Origin: JAATFS01 sp037145635
GTDB lineage: Bacteria; Pseudomonadota; Gammaproteobacteria; Xanthomonadales; Xanthomonadaceae
Direction: 5' to 3'
DNA: 64,000 bases
Assembly: GCA_037145635.1 (NCBI GenBank)
Contig: JBBCXB010000001.1
Location: 620,001-684,000, forward strand
In this document: in pieces, positions 9,174-17,920 of the stretch
How the letters are laid out: every line of letters begins with the position of its first letter
How positions within the stretch are numbered: position 1 is the stretch's first letter
Translations under genes and position numbers: made by a program
Notes under the pieces: generated by a model
The model's input: only the letters and a program-made list of their open reading frames with translations
What the model was told of the DNA's origin: nothing
The model's database searches: none

Positions 9174-9180
9174 GCCCGGA

Positions 9181-9723
9181 TCAGGCTTCCAGTTCCAGCA
9201 CCATGCGCACCAGATCCGGGGAATCGGGATGCGGCTGCGGCTTGAAGCCCAGCGACTCGGCCAGCTGCAGCATCGGCAGGTTGCTCTGCTGGGCGTCCCC
9301 GTACAGGCGGTCCAGGTACTTGCGGCGGGCCCACTTGACCAGCTTGCGCATCAGCTGCCGTCCCAGCCCCTGGCCGGCCACGAAATGGCTGACCAGGATG
9401 GTGTACTCGGCCTGGCGGGTGCCGGGCACGATCGCCGCGCGCGCGACCGCGCCCACCAGCGCCTCGCCCGGCGGCAGCTGCTCGGCGGCCACCAGCACGA
9501 TCTCGGACTTGGGATTGGGGTGGGTCAGGCGCTGCACCATCTCCGGGGTCATCTCGTTGACCGTGCGCAGGAAGCGGTCGCGGATCTCCTCCGGACCGAG
9601 CAGGCTGAAAGCGCCCTGCAGGGGCGGCGCATCCTCCGGACGGATCGGGCGCAGCAGCAGGGTTCGGCCATTGGGCAGATTGAAGTTTTCATGCCAGGGC
9701 GGCATGCGGTTGCGGATAGCCAT
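9181..9723 (-). CDS. GNAT family N-acetyltransferase
   Basis: 180-residue cytoplasmic acetyltransferase. The acyl-CoA-binding motif A is VAGQGLGRQLMRKLVKWA (about residues 125-142), followed by the GDAQQSNLPMLQLAESLGF region typical of the fold's C-terminal half. The opening RPIRPEDAP resembles the acetyltransferase domain of protein-lysine acetylases of the Pat type, but the large acyl-CoA-synthetase part is absent, so the substrate is unknown. The start at 9723 is chosen because GAGGA sits about 9 bases upstream and the fold begins here; the frame stays open upstream without conserved sequence. Confidence 0.85.
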   Translation of the reverse strand: MAIRNRMPPWHENFNLPNGRTLLLRPIRPEDAPPLQGAFSLLGPEEIRDRFLRTVNEMTPEMVQRLTHPNPKSEIVLVAAEQLPPGEALVGAVARAAIVPGTRQAEYTILVSHFVAGQGLGRQLMRKLVKWARRKYLDRLYGDAQQSNLPMLQLAESLGFKPQPHPDSPDLVRMVLELEA

Positions 9724-9914
9724 GACCAGTGTTCCTCGGTATGCAAGGATTCTGTCACCATCGGCGGCCGCGACCGTGAATGTTTGCCGTGCACCGTCCA
9801 CGGTGCCGTCACGTGCCCAGATCCTCGAGCGGCACTCTACCCAGCGCCGTCGTGAGGCGTTCGTGAGCGGCCCGGCGGCGGGGACCGGGCGTGCCGCGGG
9901 CGTCCGCCGCGGGC

Positions 9915-10772
9915 TCAGCCGTCCTGGCGCAGCCACTCCAGGCGGGTGCGGGCACCGGCCTCGCCCAGGTGCGCCTTCAGCACCGGCAGCGCCGGGGCCA
10001 GCGCCTGGTCAAACTGCCATGGCGGGTTGAGGATCAGCAGGCCGCTGCCGTTGAGGCGCAGCGGCGAGTCGTCCGGGCGCACCTGCAACTCCGCCAGCAG
10101 CACCGACTTCGCCGGCAGCGCGGCGGCCTTGCGGAAGAACGGCAGCAGGCTGCGGCGCTGCTTGATCGGGTACCACACCGCGCAGATCGCCTGCGGCCAG
10201 CGGCCCAGGGTCTCGCGCAGGGTGGCGATGATCTGCGGGTACTCGGCGTCCTGCGCCTCGTACGGCGGATCGATCAGCACCAGGCCGCGGCCGATCTTGC
10301 TCTCGCCGGCGCGCGGCGGCAGGAACGCGCGGATCGCGCCATAGCCGTCGCCGGCGTGGACGCGCACCCGCGCATCGTGCGCGAACAGGGTCTTGAGCTC
10401 GGCCGCCTCTTCCGGTTGCAGCTCGCAGAACGCCAGGCGGTCCTGCGCGCGGGCGGCCTGCGCGGCCAGCAGCGGCGAGCCCGGATAGGTGATCAGCGCG
10501 CCGACCGGATTGTCGGCCTGGACCGCGCGCAGGTAGCGCTCCACCACCTCGGGCAGTTTCGGCTCGGCCATCAGCCGCAGGACGCCGTCCTCGGCCTCGC
10601 TGGTCTTGCGGCTCTCCTCGCCGCCGAGCCGGTAGCGGCCGCGGCCGGCGTGGGTGTCGAGCACGAAGAACGGCGTCTCCTTGCGCTTGAGGGTGTCGAT
10701 CAGCGCCAGCAGCGCGATGTGCTTGAGCACGTCGGCATGGTTGCCGGCATGGAAGGCGTGGCGATAGTTCAT
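9915..10772 (-). CDS. rlmJ: 23S rRNA (adenine-N6) methyltransferase RlmJ
   Basis: 285-residue methyltransferase that modifies A2030 of 23S rRNA in E. coli. The N-terminus MNYRHAFHAGNHADVLKH is the family signature. The SAM-binding region is at VLDTHAGRGRY (about residues 38-48), and the catalytic (D/N)PPY motif appears as LIDPPYE (about 163-169). Length is normal. It stands alone on the minus strand, divergent from creB; the 107-bp gap holds the creB -10 box. Confidence 0.95.
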   Translation of the reverse strand: MNYRHAFHAGNHADVLKHIALLALIDTLKRKETPFFVLDTHAGRGRYRLGGEESRKTSEAEDGVLRLMAEPKLPEVVERYLRAVQADNPVGALITYPGSPLLAAQAARAQDRLAFCELQPEEAAELKTLFAHDARVRVHAGDGYGAIRAFLPPRAGESKIGRGLVLIDPPYEAQDAEYPQIIATLRETLGRWPQAICAVWYPIKQRRSLLPFFRKAAALPAKSVLLAELQVRPDDSPLRLNGSGLLILNPPWQFDQALAPALPVLKAHLGEAGARTRLEWLRQDG

Positions 10773-10866
10773 CGCGGCAGTGTACGGGCCCGGCGCGGAG
10801 CCGGCTATGTCGCGTCCGGCCTGCCGGTCGCGGGGCCGTCGGGTCCGGCCCGGCGCGCGATGACGC

Positions 10867-10872
10867 TATGCT
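10867..10872 (+). promoter_or_regulatory. -10 box of creB (TATGCT)
   Basis: TATGCT is followed by 7 bases and then the creB ATG at 10880, so transcription would start at or next to the start codon. The upstream in-frame ATG at 10868 lies inside the hexamer and is an unlikely start. Confidence 0.4.
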
Positions 10873-10879
10873 GCGCGCC

Positions 10880-11578
10880 ATGCCAGTCCCCGCCTTCCGC
10901 GTCCTGATCGTCGAGGACGAACCCGCCATCGCCGACACCGTGCTCTACGCGCTGCGCAACGAGGGCTACGCGCCCGAGCACTGCCTGCTGGGGCGGCAGG
11001 CGCTGCAGCGCCTGCGCGAGCAACCCGCCGATGTGGTGGTGCTGGACGTCGGCCTGCCCGACCTCAGCGGCTTCGAGGTCTGCCGCGCGCTGCGCGGCTT
11101 CAGCGAAGTGCCGGTGATCTTCCTCACCGCGCGCAACGACGAGATCGACCGCGTGCTCGGGCTGGAGCTGGGCGCCGACGACTACATGGCCAAGCCGTTC
11201 TCGCCGCGCGAGCTGGTGGCGCGGGTGCGCGCCCGGCTGCGGCGGCGGGCCGCGCCGGGCCCCGAGGCGGAGAGCGGCGGCTGGCGCCGGCATGGCGCGT
11301 TCGCCATCGACCGCGACGGCAGCCGCATCCGCTACGGCGACGCCCTGCTGCCGCTGACCCGCTACGAGTACGCGCTGCTGGCCGCGCTGCTGCAGCGCCC
11401 CGGGGCCATCCTCAGCCGCGCGCAGCTGATGGAGCGCGGCTGGGACAGCGCCGCCGACAGCGCCGACCGCACCGTCGACACCCACATCAAGACCCTGCGC
11501 GCGAAGCTGCGCCAGGCCGGCGCGCCGGCCGACCCGATCCGCACCCACCGCGGGCTCGGCTACGCGCTGGAGGGCTGA
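10880..11578 (+). CDS. creB: response regulator CreB (OmpR family)
   Basis: 232-residue DNA-binding response regulator. REC domain: acidic pair VEDE near residue 10, phospho-acceptor Asp in VVLDVGLPDLSG (about 53), Lys in MAKPFSPRE (about 102); C-terminal OmpR-type winged helix (about 130-230, ending THRGLGYAL). The cognate kinase CreC starts one base after its stop and CreD follows, the conserved creBCD arrangement known to respond to carbon source and, in several gammaproteobacteria, to cell-wall stress and beta-lactams. CreB binds TTCAC-N6-TTCAC repeats (cre-tags); one lies before creD here. The ATG at 10868 is an alternative start. Confidence 0.9.
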   Translation: MPVPAFRVLIVEDEPAIADTVLYALRNEGYAPEHCLLGRQALQRLREQPADVVVLDVGLPDLSGFEVCRALRGFSEVPVIFLTARNDEIDRVLGLELGADDYMAKPFSPRELVARVRARLRRRAAPGPEAESGGWRRHGAFAIDRDGSRIRYGDALLPLTRYEYALLAALLQRPGAILSRAQLMERGWDSAADSADRTVDTHIKTLRAKLRQAGAPADPIRTHRGLGYALEG

Positions 11579-11579
11579 G

Positions 11580-13031
11580 GTGCGGCTGGGCCTGAAGCTG
11601 TTCCTGGGGTTCTTCCTGATCGTCGGGCTGGCCGCGTTCTTCGTGATGCGGGTGTTCGTCGACGAGGTCAAGCCGGGCGTGCGCCAGGCGATGGAGGCCA
11701 CCCTGGTGGACGCGGCCAACATGCTGGCGGAGATGGCGGCGGCGGACCTGGCGGCCGGGCGCATCGACCGCGGCGCGTTCGCGCACAACGTGGCGCAGGC
11801 GCAGCGGCGCGATCCCAAGGCCTGGGTCTGGCGCTTCCGCAAGCGCGGCATCGACTACCGGGTAACCGTGACCGACGCGCGTGGCGTGGTGGTCTACGAC
11901 TCCGCGGGGCGCGACCTGGGCCGCGACCATTCGCGCTGGAACGACGTCTACCGCACCCTGCGCGGCGAGTACGGCGCACGCTCCAGCGCCGAGACCCCCG
12001 GCGACGACCGCCACACGGTCATGCACGTGGCCGCGCCGATCCACGCGCCCGACGACGCCGGCCGCCTGATCGGCGTGCTGACGCTGGCCCAGCCCAACCG
12101 CAGCATCGAGCCGTTCATCGCCGCCAGCCAGCGCAGCATCCTGGAGCGCGGCGCCTGGCTGATCGGGGTGTCGGCGCTGATCGGGGTGCTGATGACGGCG
12201 TGGCTGGTGCGTGGCATCGGCGGCCTCAACCGCTATGCGCAGGCGGTCAGCGCCGGACGGCCGGTGGCGCCGCCGCCGCGGCGGCGCGACGAGATCGGCG
12301 ACCTCGGCCAGGCCCTGGAGGCGATGCGGCGCCAGCTCGAGGGCAAGGCCTACGTCGAGCAGTACGTGCAGTCGCTGACCCACGAGATGAAGAGCCCGCT
12401 GGCGGCCATCCGCGGCGCCGCCGAACTGCTGCAGGAGCCGTTGCCCGAGGCCGACCGCCAGCATTTCGTCGCCAGCATCCGCGCCCAGCAGCAGCGCCTG
12501 ACCGAGACCATCGACAAGCTGCTGGCGCTGGCCGAGGTCGAGCAGTACGGCTGGCTGCAGCAGCGCTCGAGGGTGGACCTGGCGGCGCTGCTGCGCGAGA
12601 CGCTGGACGCGCTGGCGGTGCGCGCCGCCGCGGCCGGGGTGACGCTGGCGTTCGTGCCCGAACCGTCCACCGGAGCCCCGCTGCAGGTGCAGGGCGATGC
12701 CTTCCTGCTGCGCCAGGCGGTGACCAACCTGCTGGAGAACGCGATCGCGTTCTCGCCGCCGCAGGGCCGGGTCGTGCTGCGCCTCGCCCGCGAGGCGGGG
12801 TGGGTGCGGGTACGGGTCGAGGACGAGGGCGGCGGCGTGCCGGACTACGCGCAGGCGCGCGTGTTCGAGCGCTTCTATTCGCTGGCGCCGCCGCGGACCG
12901 GGCAGCGCAGCTCCGGGCTGGGGCTGCCGTTCGTGCGCGAGGTGGCACGCCTGCATGGCGGCGAGGCCGCGCTGGACAATCGCAGCGACGGCCCCGGCGC
13001 GGTCGCGGTGCTGAGGCTGCCGCCGGGCTGA
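11580..13031 (+). CDS. creC: sensor histidine kinase CreC
   Basis: 483-residue inner-membrane sensor kinase for CreB. TM1 at about residues 5-25, a periplasmic sensor of about 155 residues, TM2 at about 183-205, HAMP, HisKA with phospho-His in LTHEMKSPLAAIRGAAELL (about 268), and HATPase with N-box LLENAIAF, EDEGGGVP and SSGLGLPFV. The GTG start overlaps no gene but begins one base after creB, preceded by GGAGGG. The length and the CreD neighbour support CreC over other kinases. Confidence 0.9.
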   Translation: MRLGLKLFLGFFLIVGLAAFFVMRVFVDEVKPGVRQAMEATLVDAANMLAEMAAADLAAGRIDRGAFAHNVAQAQRRDPKAWVWRFRKRGIDYRVTVTDARGVVVYDSAGRDLGRDHSRWNDVYRTLRGEYGARSSAETPGDDRHTVMHVAAPIHAPDDAGRLIGVLTLAQPNRSIEPFIAASQRSILERGAWLIGVSALIGVLMTAWLVRGIGGLNRYAQAVSAGRPVAPPPRRRDEIGDLGQALEAMRRQLEGKAYVEQYVQSLTHEMKSPLAAIRGAAELLQEPLPEADRQHFVASIRAQQQRLTETIDKLLALAEVEQYGWLQQRSRVDLAALLRETLDALAVRAAAAGVTLAFVPEPSTGAPLQVQGDAFLLRQAVTNLLENAIAFSPPQGRVVLRLAREAGWVRVRVEDEGGGVPDYAQARVFERFYSLAPPRTGQRSSGLGLPFVREVARLHGGEAALDNRSDGPGAVAVLRLPPG

Positions 13032-13191
13032 CCGCGGCGCGGCGACGGCCGCCGCGCCCGAAAACGACGCCCCGCGATGCGGACCACGGCGCCGCGCCCC
13101 GCGGCCGGCGTGGTCGCCGCGTCGGCCGGACCCGCTTCGTGCGCCGCTCGGGGCGCGCGGCCGCGCGTTCCGGATGCGGCGCGGGCGCGAC

Positions 13192-13207
13192 TTCACCCTC
13201 GCTTCAA
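13192..13207 (+). promoter_or_regulatory. cre-tag (CreB binding site) before creD
   Basis: TTCAC, six bases, then TTCAA: nine of ten matches to the established CreB/BlrA direct repeat TTCAC-N6-TTCAC. It lies 65 bases upstream of the creD ATG, in the 241-bp gap after creC. This agrees with creD being the most strongly CreB-controlled gene in E. coli and Aeromonas. Confidence 0.65.
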
Positions 13208-13272
13208 GTTCGCCCCACACCCCGCCCACCGGCGTCGCCGACCCTGGCGGCCTCCGCTTCCGAGGGCTGTCG

Positions 13273-14601
13273 ATGAAATCCATGAAACTGCTGTTGCGCT
13301 TCGCCACCGTCGGCGGGATAGCGCTGCTGCTGCTGATCCCGCTGCTGCTGATCCGCGGCACCGTGCACGACCGCGAACGCTACCGCGACGAGGCGGTGGC
13401 CCGCGTGGCCGCGAGCAAGGCCGGCGAGCAGCGCTTCGTCGCGCCGGTGCGCTACGTGCCGTGGACCCAGGACACCGAGGTCGAGGTGCTCGACGAGCAC
13501 GGCCAGCGCCGCCTGCAGCCACGGCGCGAGAGCGGCTGGCTGGCGCAGGCACCGCGGCGGCTGGACGTGGCCGGCGACCTGGTGCCGAGCGAGCGCCGCA
13601 TCGGCCTGTTCCGGGTGCAGGTCTACAGCTGGAAGGCGCGGGTCACCGCCGAGTTCGACGCGCTGGCGTATCCGGCGGTGGCCGGGCGCCACTATGGCCG
13701 CCCCTACCTGGGCGTGGGCCTGTCCGACGTGCGCGGCCTGGTCGGCACGCCGGCCCTGCGCGTGGACGGCCGCGCGCTGCCGCTGCGGGCCGGCGCCAGC
13801 GCCGGCGTGCCCAGGGCGGCGCCCGGCGTCCACGCATTGCTGCCGGCGCTGGCCGACCCGGCCCAGGGCACGCTGGGCGCCCTGGACCGGGTGGACATGG
13901 CGTTCGTGCTCGACGGCACGCGGGCGCTGTCGGTGGTGCCGGTCGGCGATGCCAACGAGATCGCGCTGGCCTCGCGCTGGCCGCACCCGCTGTTCGGCGG
14001 CCGCTTCCTGCCCAACGAGCGCCGCATCGGCGAGCACGGCTTCAGTGCCCGCTGGTCGCTCTCGGCGCTGGCCACCGGCGCCCAGGCCCAGCTGCAGACG
14101 GGCAGGGACCGCGACGAGCTCGACGCGCTGCGCGTGGAGCTGGTCGACCCGGTGGACGTCTACACGATGGCCGACCGCGCCAGCAAGTACGGCCTGCTGT
14201 TCGTGGTGCTCACCTTCGTGGGCTTCGCGCTGTTCGAGCTGATCAAGCGCCTGCCGATCCATCCGCTGCAGTACCTGCTGGTGGGACTGGCGCTGGCGAT
14301 CTTCTTCCTGCTGCTGCTCAGCCTGTCCGAGCACATCGCGTTCTGGCAGGCCTACCTGGTGTCGGCGGCGGCCTGCATCGGGCTGCAGTTCGTCTACCTG
14401 TCCGGGGTGCTGCGCAGCTGGGGCCGGGCCGCGGGGTTCGCGACCCTGCTGACCGCGCTGTACGGCGTGCTCTACGGCCTGCTGGCGTCCGAGGACAACG
14501 GGCTGCTGATGGGCTCGCTGCTGCTGTTCGGCGTGCTCGCCGCGATCATGTGGATCACCCGCAAGCTGGACTGGTACGAGCTCGGCGGCGGGTTGCGCTG
14601 A
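13273..14601 (+). CDS. creD: inner-membrane protein CreD
   Basis: 442-residue membrane protein of the CreD family. TM1 at about residues 10-30, then a large periplasmic part (about 31-305) with the family word DVYTMADRASKYGLLFVVLT at its end, and about five or six closely packed hydrophobic segments to the C-terminus. The biochemical role of CreD is not established; in Stenotrophomonas and Aeromonas it is linked to envelope integrity and beta-lactam tolerance. The gene has its own upstream region carrying a cre-tag, so it is likely a separately inducible CreB target. Confidence 0.92.
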   Translation: MKSMKLLLRFATVGGIALLLLIPLLLIRGTVHDRERYRDEAVARVAASKAGEQRFVAPVRYVPWTQDTEVEVLDEHGQRRLQPRRESGWLAQAPRRLDVAGDLVPSERRIGLFRVQVYSWKARVTAEFDALAYPAVAGRHYGRPYLGVGLSDVRGLVGTPALRVDGRALPLRAGASAGVPRAAPGVHALLPALADPAQGTLGALDRVDMAFVLDGTRALSVVPVGDANEIALASRWPHPLFGGRFLPNERRIGEHGFSARWSLSALATGAQAQLQTGRDRDELDALRVELVDPVDVYTMADRASKYGLLFVVLTFVGFALFELIKRLPIHPLQYLLVGLALAIFFLLLLSLSEHIAFWQAYLVSAAACIGLQFVYLSGVLRSWGRAAGFATLLTALYGVLYGLLASEDNGLLMGSLLLFGVLAAIMWITRKLDWYELGGGLR

Positions 14602-14663
14602 CCTGCCGGGGGCGATCCCTGCCCGGGCGGGGGGGCGGGCGGCGGATGGGCGCGCCGGTGGCT

Positions 14664-14669
14664 TACCAT
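14664..14669 (+). promoter_or_regulatory. -10 box (TACCAT) of the GNAT/nitrilase operon
   Basis: TACCAT is followed by 7 bases and the ATG at 14677, the same geometry as creB. The ATG at 14668 lies inside the hexamer. Similar TACCAT boxes occur at 27931 (minus strand) and 57382. Confidence 0.35.
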
Positions 14670-14676
14670 GGCGCGC

Positions 14677-15285
14677 ATGCAGGCCTCCCCCGTCCTTATC
14701 GAAAGCGTGCGCGGCAGCGACGTGCTGCCGCACCTGGACGCGGTCGCGCAGCTGCGCTGCCGCGTCTTCGGCGACTGGCCGTACCTGTACCGGGGCAACC
14801 CGGCCTACGAGCGCGACTACCTGGCGGCCTACGCGGCCTCGCCGGACAGCGTGTTCGTGCTGGCACGCGACGGCGCGGCGGTGGTGGGCGCGGCCACCGG
14901 GCTGCCGCTGGCCGACGACGCCGACGCCTTCCACGCGCCGTTCCGCGCCGCCGGGCTGGATCCGGACACGGTGTTCTACTTCGGCGAATCGGTGCTGCTG
15001 CCGGACTACCGCGGGCGCGGCCTCGGCCACGCCTTCTTCGACCGGCGCGAGGCGCACGCGCGGGCGCTGGGCCGCTTCGGCCTGTGCGCGTTCTGCGCGG
15101 TCGAGCGCGCGCCCGACGATCCGCGGCGCCCGCCCGGGGCCCGTTCCAACGACGCGTTCTGGCACCGGCGCGGCTACCGTCCGCAGCCCGGCCTGGCGGT
15201 GCGCCTGCGCTGGGACGAGCAGGGCCTGGGCGAAACGGAGCATACCCTGGGCGTCTGGACCCGTCCGCTGGAGCCGCCCGCATGA
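14677..15285 (+). CDS. GNAT family N-acetyltransferase
   Basis: 202-residue acetyltransferase. The CoA-binding motif is LLPDYRGRGLGHAFFDRREAHA (about residues 107-128, core RGRGLG), followed by a region ending in NDAFWHRRGYR. The substrate is unknown. Its stop overlaps the start of the nitrilase-family gene (ATGA), so the two are translationally coupled and likely act in one pathway. The start at 14677 is preferred to 14668, which sits within the presumed -10 box. Confidence 0.85.
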   Translation: MQASPVLIESVRGSDVLPHLDAVAQLRCRVFGDWPYLYRGNPAYERDYLAAYAASPDSVFVLARDGAAVVGAATGLPLADDADAFHAPFRAAGLDPDTVFYFGESVLLPDYRGRGLGHAFFDRREAHARALGRFGLCAFCAVERAPDDPRRPPGARSNDAFWHRRGYRPQPGLAVRLRWDEQGLGETEHTLGVWTRPLEPPA

Positions 15286-16172
15286 AGATCGCCGTCGCCA
15301 AGTACCCGGTAGGCCGTCCTGCCGATTTCACCGCCTTCGCCGAGAAGCAGGCCGCGCTGCTCGGCGAGGCCGCGGCCGCCGGCGCCCGCGTGGCGGTGCT
15401 GCCGGAGTACCTGTCGCTGGAGCTGGCCGCCACCTTCGCGCCGGCGGTGTCGGCCGACGTGGCCGCCTCGCTGGCGGCGACCCAGCGCTATTTCGGCGAC
15501 TGGATGGCGCTGTTCGCCGGGCTGGCGCAACGCCTGGGGCTGCACGTGGTGGCCGGCAGCTTCCTGCGCGAGGTCGGCGCCGGGCGCTACCGGAACCGCA
15601 GCCACTGGTTCGCCCCGGACGGCCGCCATGGCTGGCAGGACAAGCTGCAGCTGACCGGGTTCGAGCGGGCGCTGGGGGTGCTCGACGGCGGCGATGCGCT
15701 CAAGGTGTTCGCGGCCGGGAATGTCCGCGCCGGCATCGCGATCTGCTACGACAGCGAGTTCCCGCTGCCGGTGCGGGCGCAGCAGGAGGCCGGCGCGCGC
15801 CTGCTGGTGGTGCCCAGCTGTACCGATACCGCCGCCGGCGCCACCCGCGTGCGGGTCGGCTGCCTGGCGCGCGCGCTGGAGAACCGGATGTTCGTGGCGC
15901 AGTCGGTGACCGCCGGGGCCGCGCCGTGGAGCCCGGCGCTGGACATGAATACCGGCGAGGCCGCCGTGTTCGCGCCGATGGACGCGGGCTTTCCCGACGA
16001 CGGGGTGCTGGCGCAGACCCGCGGCGACCAGGTCTGGGCGTTCGCGGAGCTGGATTTCGCCGCGTTCGAGCGCGGCCGCGCCCAGGCCCAGGTCGCCAAC
16101 GACCGCGACTGGCGCGGCCAGCTGGCGCCGGGGCTGGCCCGTGCGGCACTGGCGGACTTCGCGCCGGACTGA
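15282..16172 (+). CDS. carbon-nitrogen hydrolase (nitrilase superfamily)
   Basis: 296-residue amidase-type hydrolase. The Glu-Lys-Cys catalytic triad is visible: Glu in VLPEYLSLE (about residue 45), Lys in WQDKLQLTGFE (about 119) and Cys in GIAICYDSEFP (about 155). This branch hydrolyses carbon-nitrogen bonds such as omega-amides or N-carbamoyl groups; the substrate cannot be told from sequence. It overlaps the acetyltransferase by four bases, forming a two-gene unit. Confidence 0.88.
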   Translation: MKIAVAKYPVGRPADFTAFAEKQAALLGEAAAAGARVAVLPEYLSLELAATFAPAVSADVAASLAATQRYFGDWMALFAGLAQRLGLHVVAGSFLREVGAGRYRNRSHWFAPDGRHGWQDKLQLTGFERALGVLDGGDALKVFAAGNVRAGIAICYDSEFPLPVRAQQEAGARLLVVPSCTDTAAGATRVRVGCLARALENRMFVAQSVTAGAAPWSPALDMNTGEAAVFAPMDAGFPDDGVLAQTRGDQVWAFAELDFAAFERGRAQAQVANDRDWRGQLAPGLARAALADFAPD

Positions 16173-16502
16173 GCGCGCGGGCATCGCGGCGCCTGCCGCC
16201 CGCGCCCCGTGCCTCCGTGCGCGTCTGCGGACGCACGCTGCGATCGCCGTGATCGCCGTGATAGTCATGATCGCCGACACCGCGGCGGCCGTGGCCACGC
16301 GTGCGAGTGCGGCCGGTGGCCCAGGCCGCCGGTGAATCCGCACCCGGCCGGCGTCACCCCCGACCACGGGCGGGCTGCGCCGTCGTGCCCGGCTCCGGCC
16401 GGCGCCGGCGGCGAATGCGCGTGGCGCCCACGGCGGCGCCCGCCGGCAGGGACCGGGCCAGTCCGCTAAAATCGACGGGATTTCCGTCCTCCCGAGCGCT
16501 CC
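16173..16502. other. intergenic region before gltX
   Basis: Holds a short imperfect tandem repeat built on GATCGCCGT (about 16241-16275) and the gltX -10-like box TAAAAT at 16467-16472. I see no credible gene. Confidence 0.45.
16467..16472 (+). promoter_or_regulatory. -10 box of gltX (TAAAAT)
   Basis: TAAAAT in the context GCTAAAATCGACG, 30 bases before the gltX ATG. No strong -35 is seen. Confidence 0.4.
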
Positions 16503-17906
16503 ATGACCTGCCGCACCCGTTTCGCCCCCAGTCCCACCGGCTACCTGCACATCGGCGGCGCGCGCACCGCGCTGTACTGCTGGCTGGAGGCGCGCCACCG
16601 CGGCGGCGAATTCGTGCTGCGCATCGAGGACACCGACCGCGAGCGCAGTACCCAGGCCGCGATCGACGCCATCCTCGAGGCGATGGAGTGGCTGGGACTG
16701 GACTACGACGAGGGCCCGATCTACCAGACCCGGCGCATCGCGCGCTACCAGGAGGTCGCCGAGCGCCTGCTCGCCGAAGGCAAGGCCTACTACGCCTACG
16801 AGACCCGCGAGGAACTCGATGCCATGCGCGAGGCCGCGATGGCCAGGCAGGAGAAGCCGCGCTACAACGGCGCCGCGCGTGAGCAGGCGCTGCCGCGCCG
16901 CGACGATCCCAACCGCGTGATCCGCTTCAAGAACCCGCTCGACGGCAGCGTGGTGTTCGACGACCTGATCAAGGGCCGCATCGAGATCGCCAACGGCGAG
17001 CTCGACGACATGGTGATCTTCCGTCCCGACGGCTTCCCCACCTACAACTTCGCGGTGGTGGTGGACGACTGGGACATGGGCATCACCGAGGTCATCCGCG
17101 GCGACGACCACATCAACAACACCCCGCGCCAGATCAACATCTACCAGGCGCTGGGCGCGCCGGTGCCGAAGTTCGCGCACATGCCGATGATCCTGGACGA
17201 GCAGGGCGCCAAGCTGTCCAAGCGCACCGGTGCGGCCGACGTGATGCAGTACAGGGACGCCGGCTACCTGCCGCACGCGCTGATCAACTACCTGGCGCGG
17301 CTGGGCTGGTCGCACGGCGACCAGGAACTGTTCGGGCGCCAGGAGCTGGTCGAGCTGTTCGAGGTCGGCAACGTCAATTCCAAGGCCGCGCGCCTGGACA
17401 TGGCCAAGCTCGGCTGGGTCAACCAGCAGTACCTCAAGAGCGACGACCCGGCGACGATCGCGCCGCAGCTGGAGTACCAGCTGCGCCGGCTCGGCATCGA
17501 CCCGGCGGCCGGGCCGGCGCCGGCCGACGTGGTGGTGGCGCTGCGCGAGCGCGTGCAGACGCTCAAGGAAATGGCCGAGAAGGCGCTGGTCTGGTACCAG
17601 CCGCTGACCGACTACGACGCCGCGGCGGTGGCCAAGCACCTCAAGCCGGGGGCCGACGCGCCGCTGGCGCAGGCGCGCGAGCGCCTGGCCGCACTCGCCG
17701 AGTGGAGCGTGGACGCGGTGGCCGCGGCCCTGCACGACACTGCCGCGGCGCTGGAGATCGGCATGGGCAAGGTGGCCCAGCCGCTGCGCGTGGCCATCAC
17801 CGGCACCCAGGTCAGCCCGGACATCTCGCAGACCGTCTACCTCGCCGGACGCGACGGGGCCTTGAAACGCATCGATGCCGCGCTCATCAAGGTAGCAGCG
17901 GCCTGA
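16503..17906 (+). CDS. gltX: glutamate--tRNA ligase
   Basis: 467-residue class I aminoacyl-tRNA synthetase that charges tRNA-Glu. The HIGH-type motif is SPTGYLHIGGART (about residues 10-22) and the KMSKS-type loop is AKLSKRTGA (about 237-245), bound by the anticodon-binding C-terminal half. Length is normal for a bacterial enzyme. It is followed after 14 bases by zur, and the two may be co-transcribed. Confidence 0.97.
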   Translation: MTCRTRFAPSPTGYLHIGGARTALYCWLEARHRGGEFVLRIEDTDRERSTQAAIDAILEAMEWLGLDYDEGPIYQTRRIARYQEVAERLLAEGKAYYAYETREELDAMREAAMARQEKPRYNGAAREQALPRRDDPNRVIRFKNPLDGSVVFDDLIKGRIEIANGELDDMVIFRPDGFPTYNFAVVVDDWDMGITEVIRGDDHINNTPRQINIYQALGAPVPKFAHMPMILDEQGAKLSKRTGAADVMQYRDAGYLPHALINYLARLGWSHGDQELFGRQELVELFEVGNVNSKAARLDMAKLGWVNQQYLKSDDPATIAPQLEYQLRRLGIDPAAGPAPADVVVALRERVQTLKEMAEKALVWYQPLTDYDAAAVAKHLKPGADAPLAQARERLAALAEWSVDAVAAALHDTAAALEIGMGKVAQPLRVAITGTQVSPDISQTVYLAGRDGALKRIDAALIKVAAA

Positions 17907-17920
17907 CGCCGGGAGCCCTC

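Larger units (their letters stand above)
8801..9180. other. intergenic region upstream of mfd
   Basis: Contains the mfd -10-like box (8810-8815) and the strong hairpin after the GNAT gene (9149-9173). I see no coding region with recognisable features in the remaining bases. Confidence 0.5.

Noticed and set aside
16241..16275. GATCGCCGT repeat as a regulatory site
   Set aside because: Only two to three imperfect copies and no link to a promoter position; could be chance.
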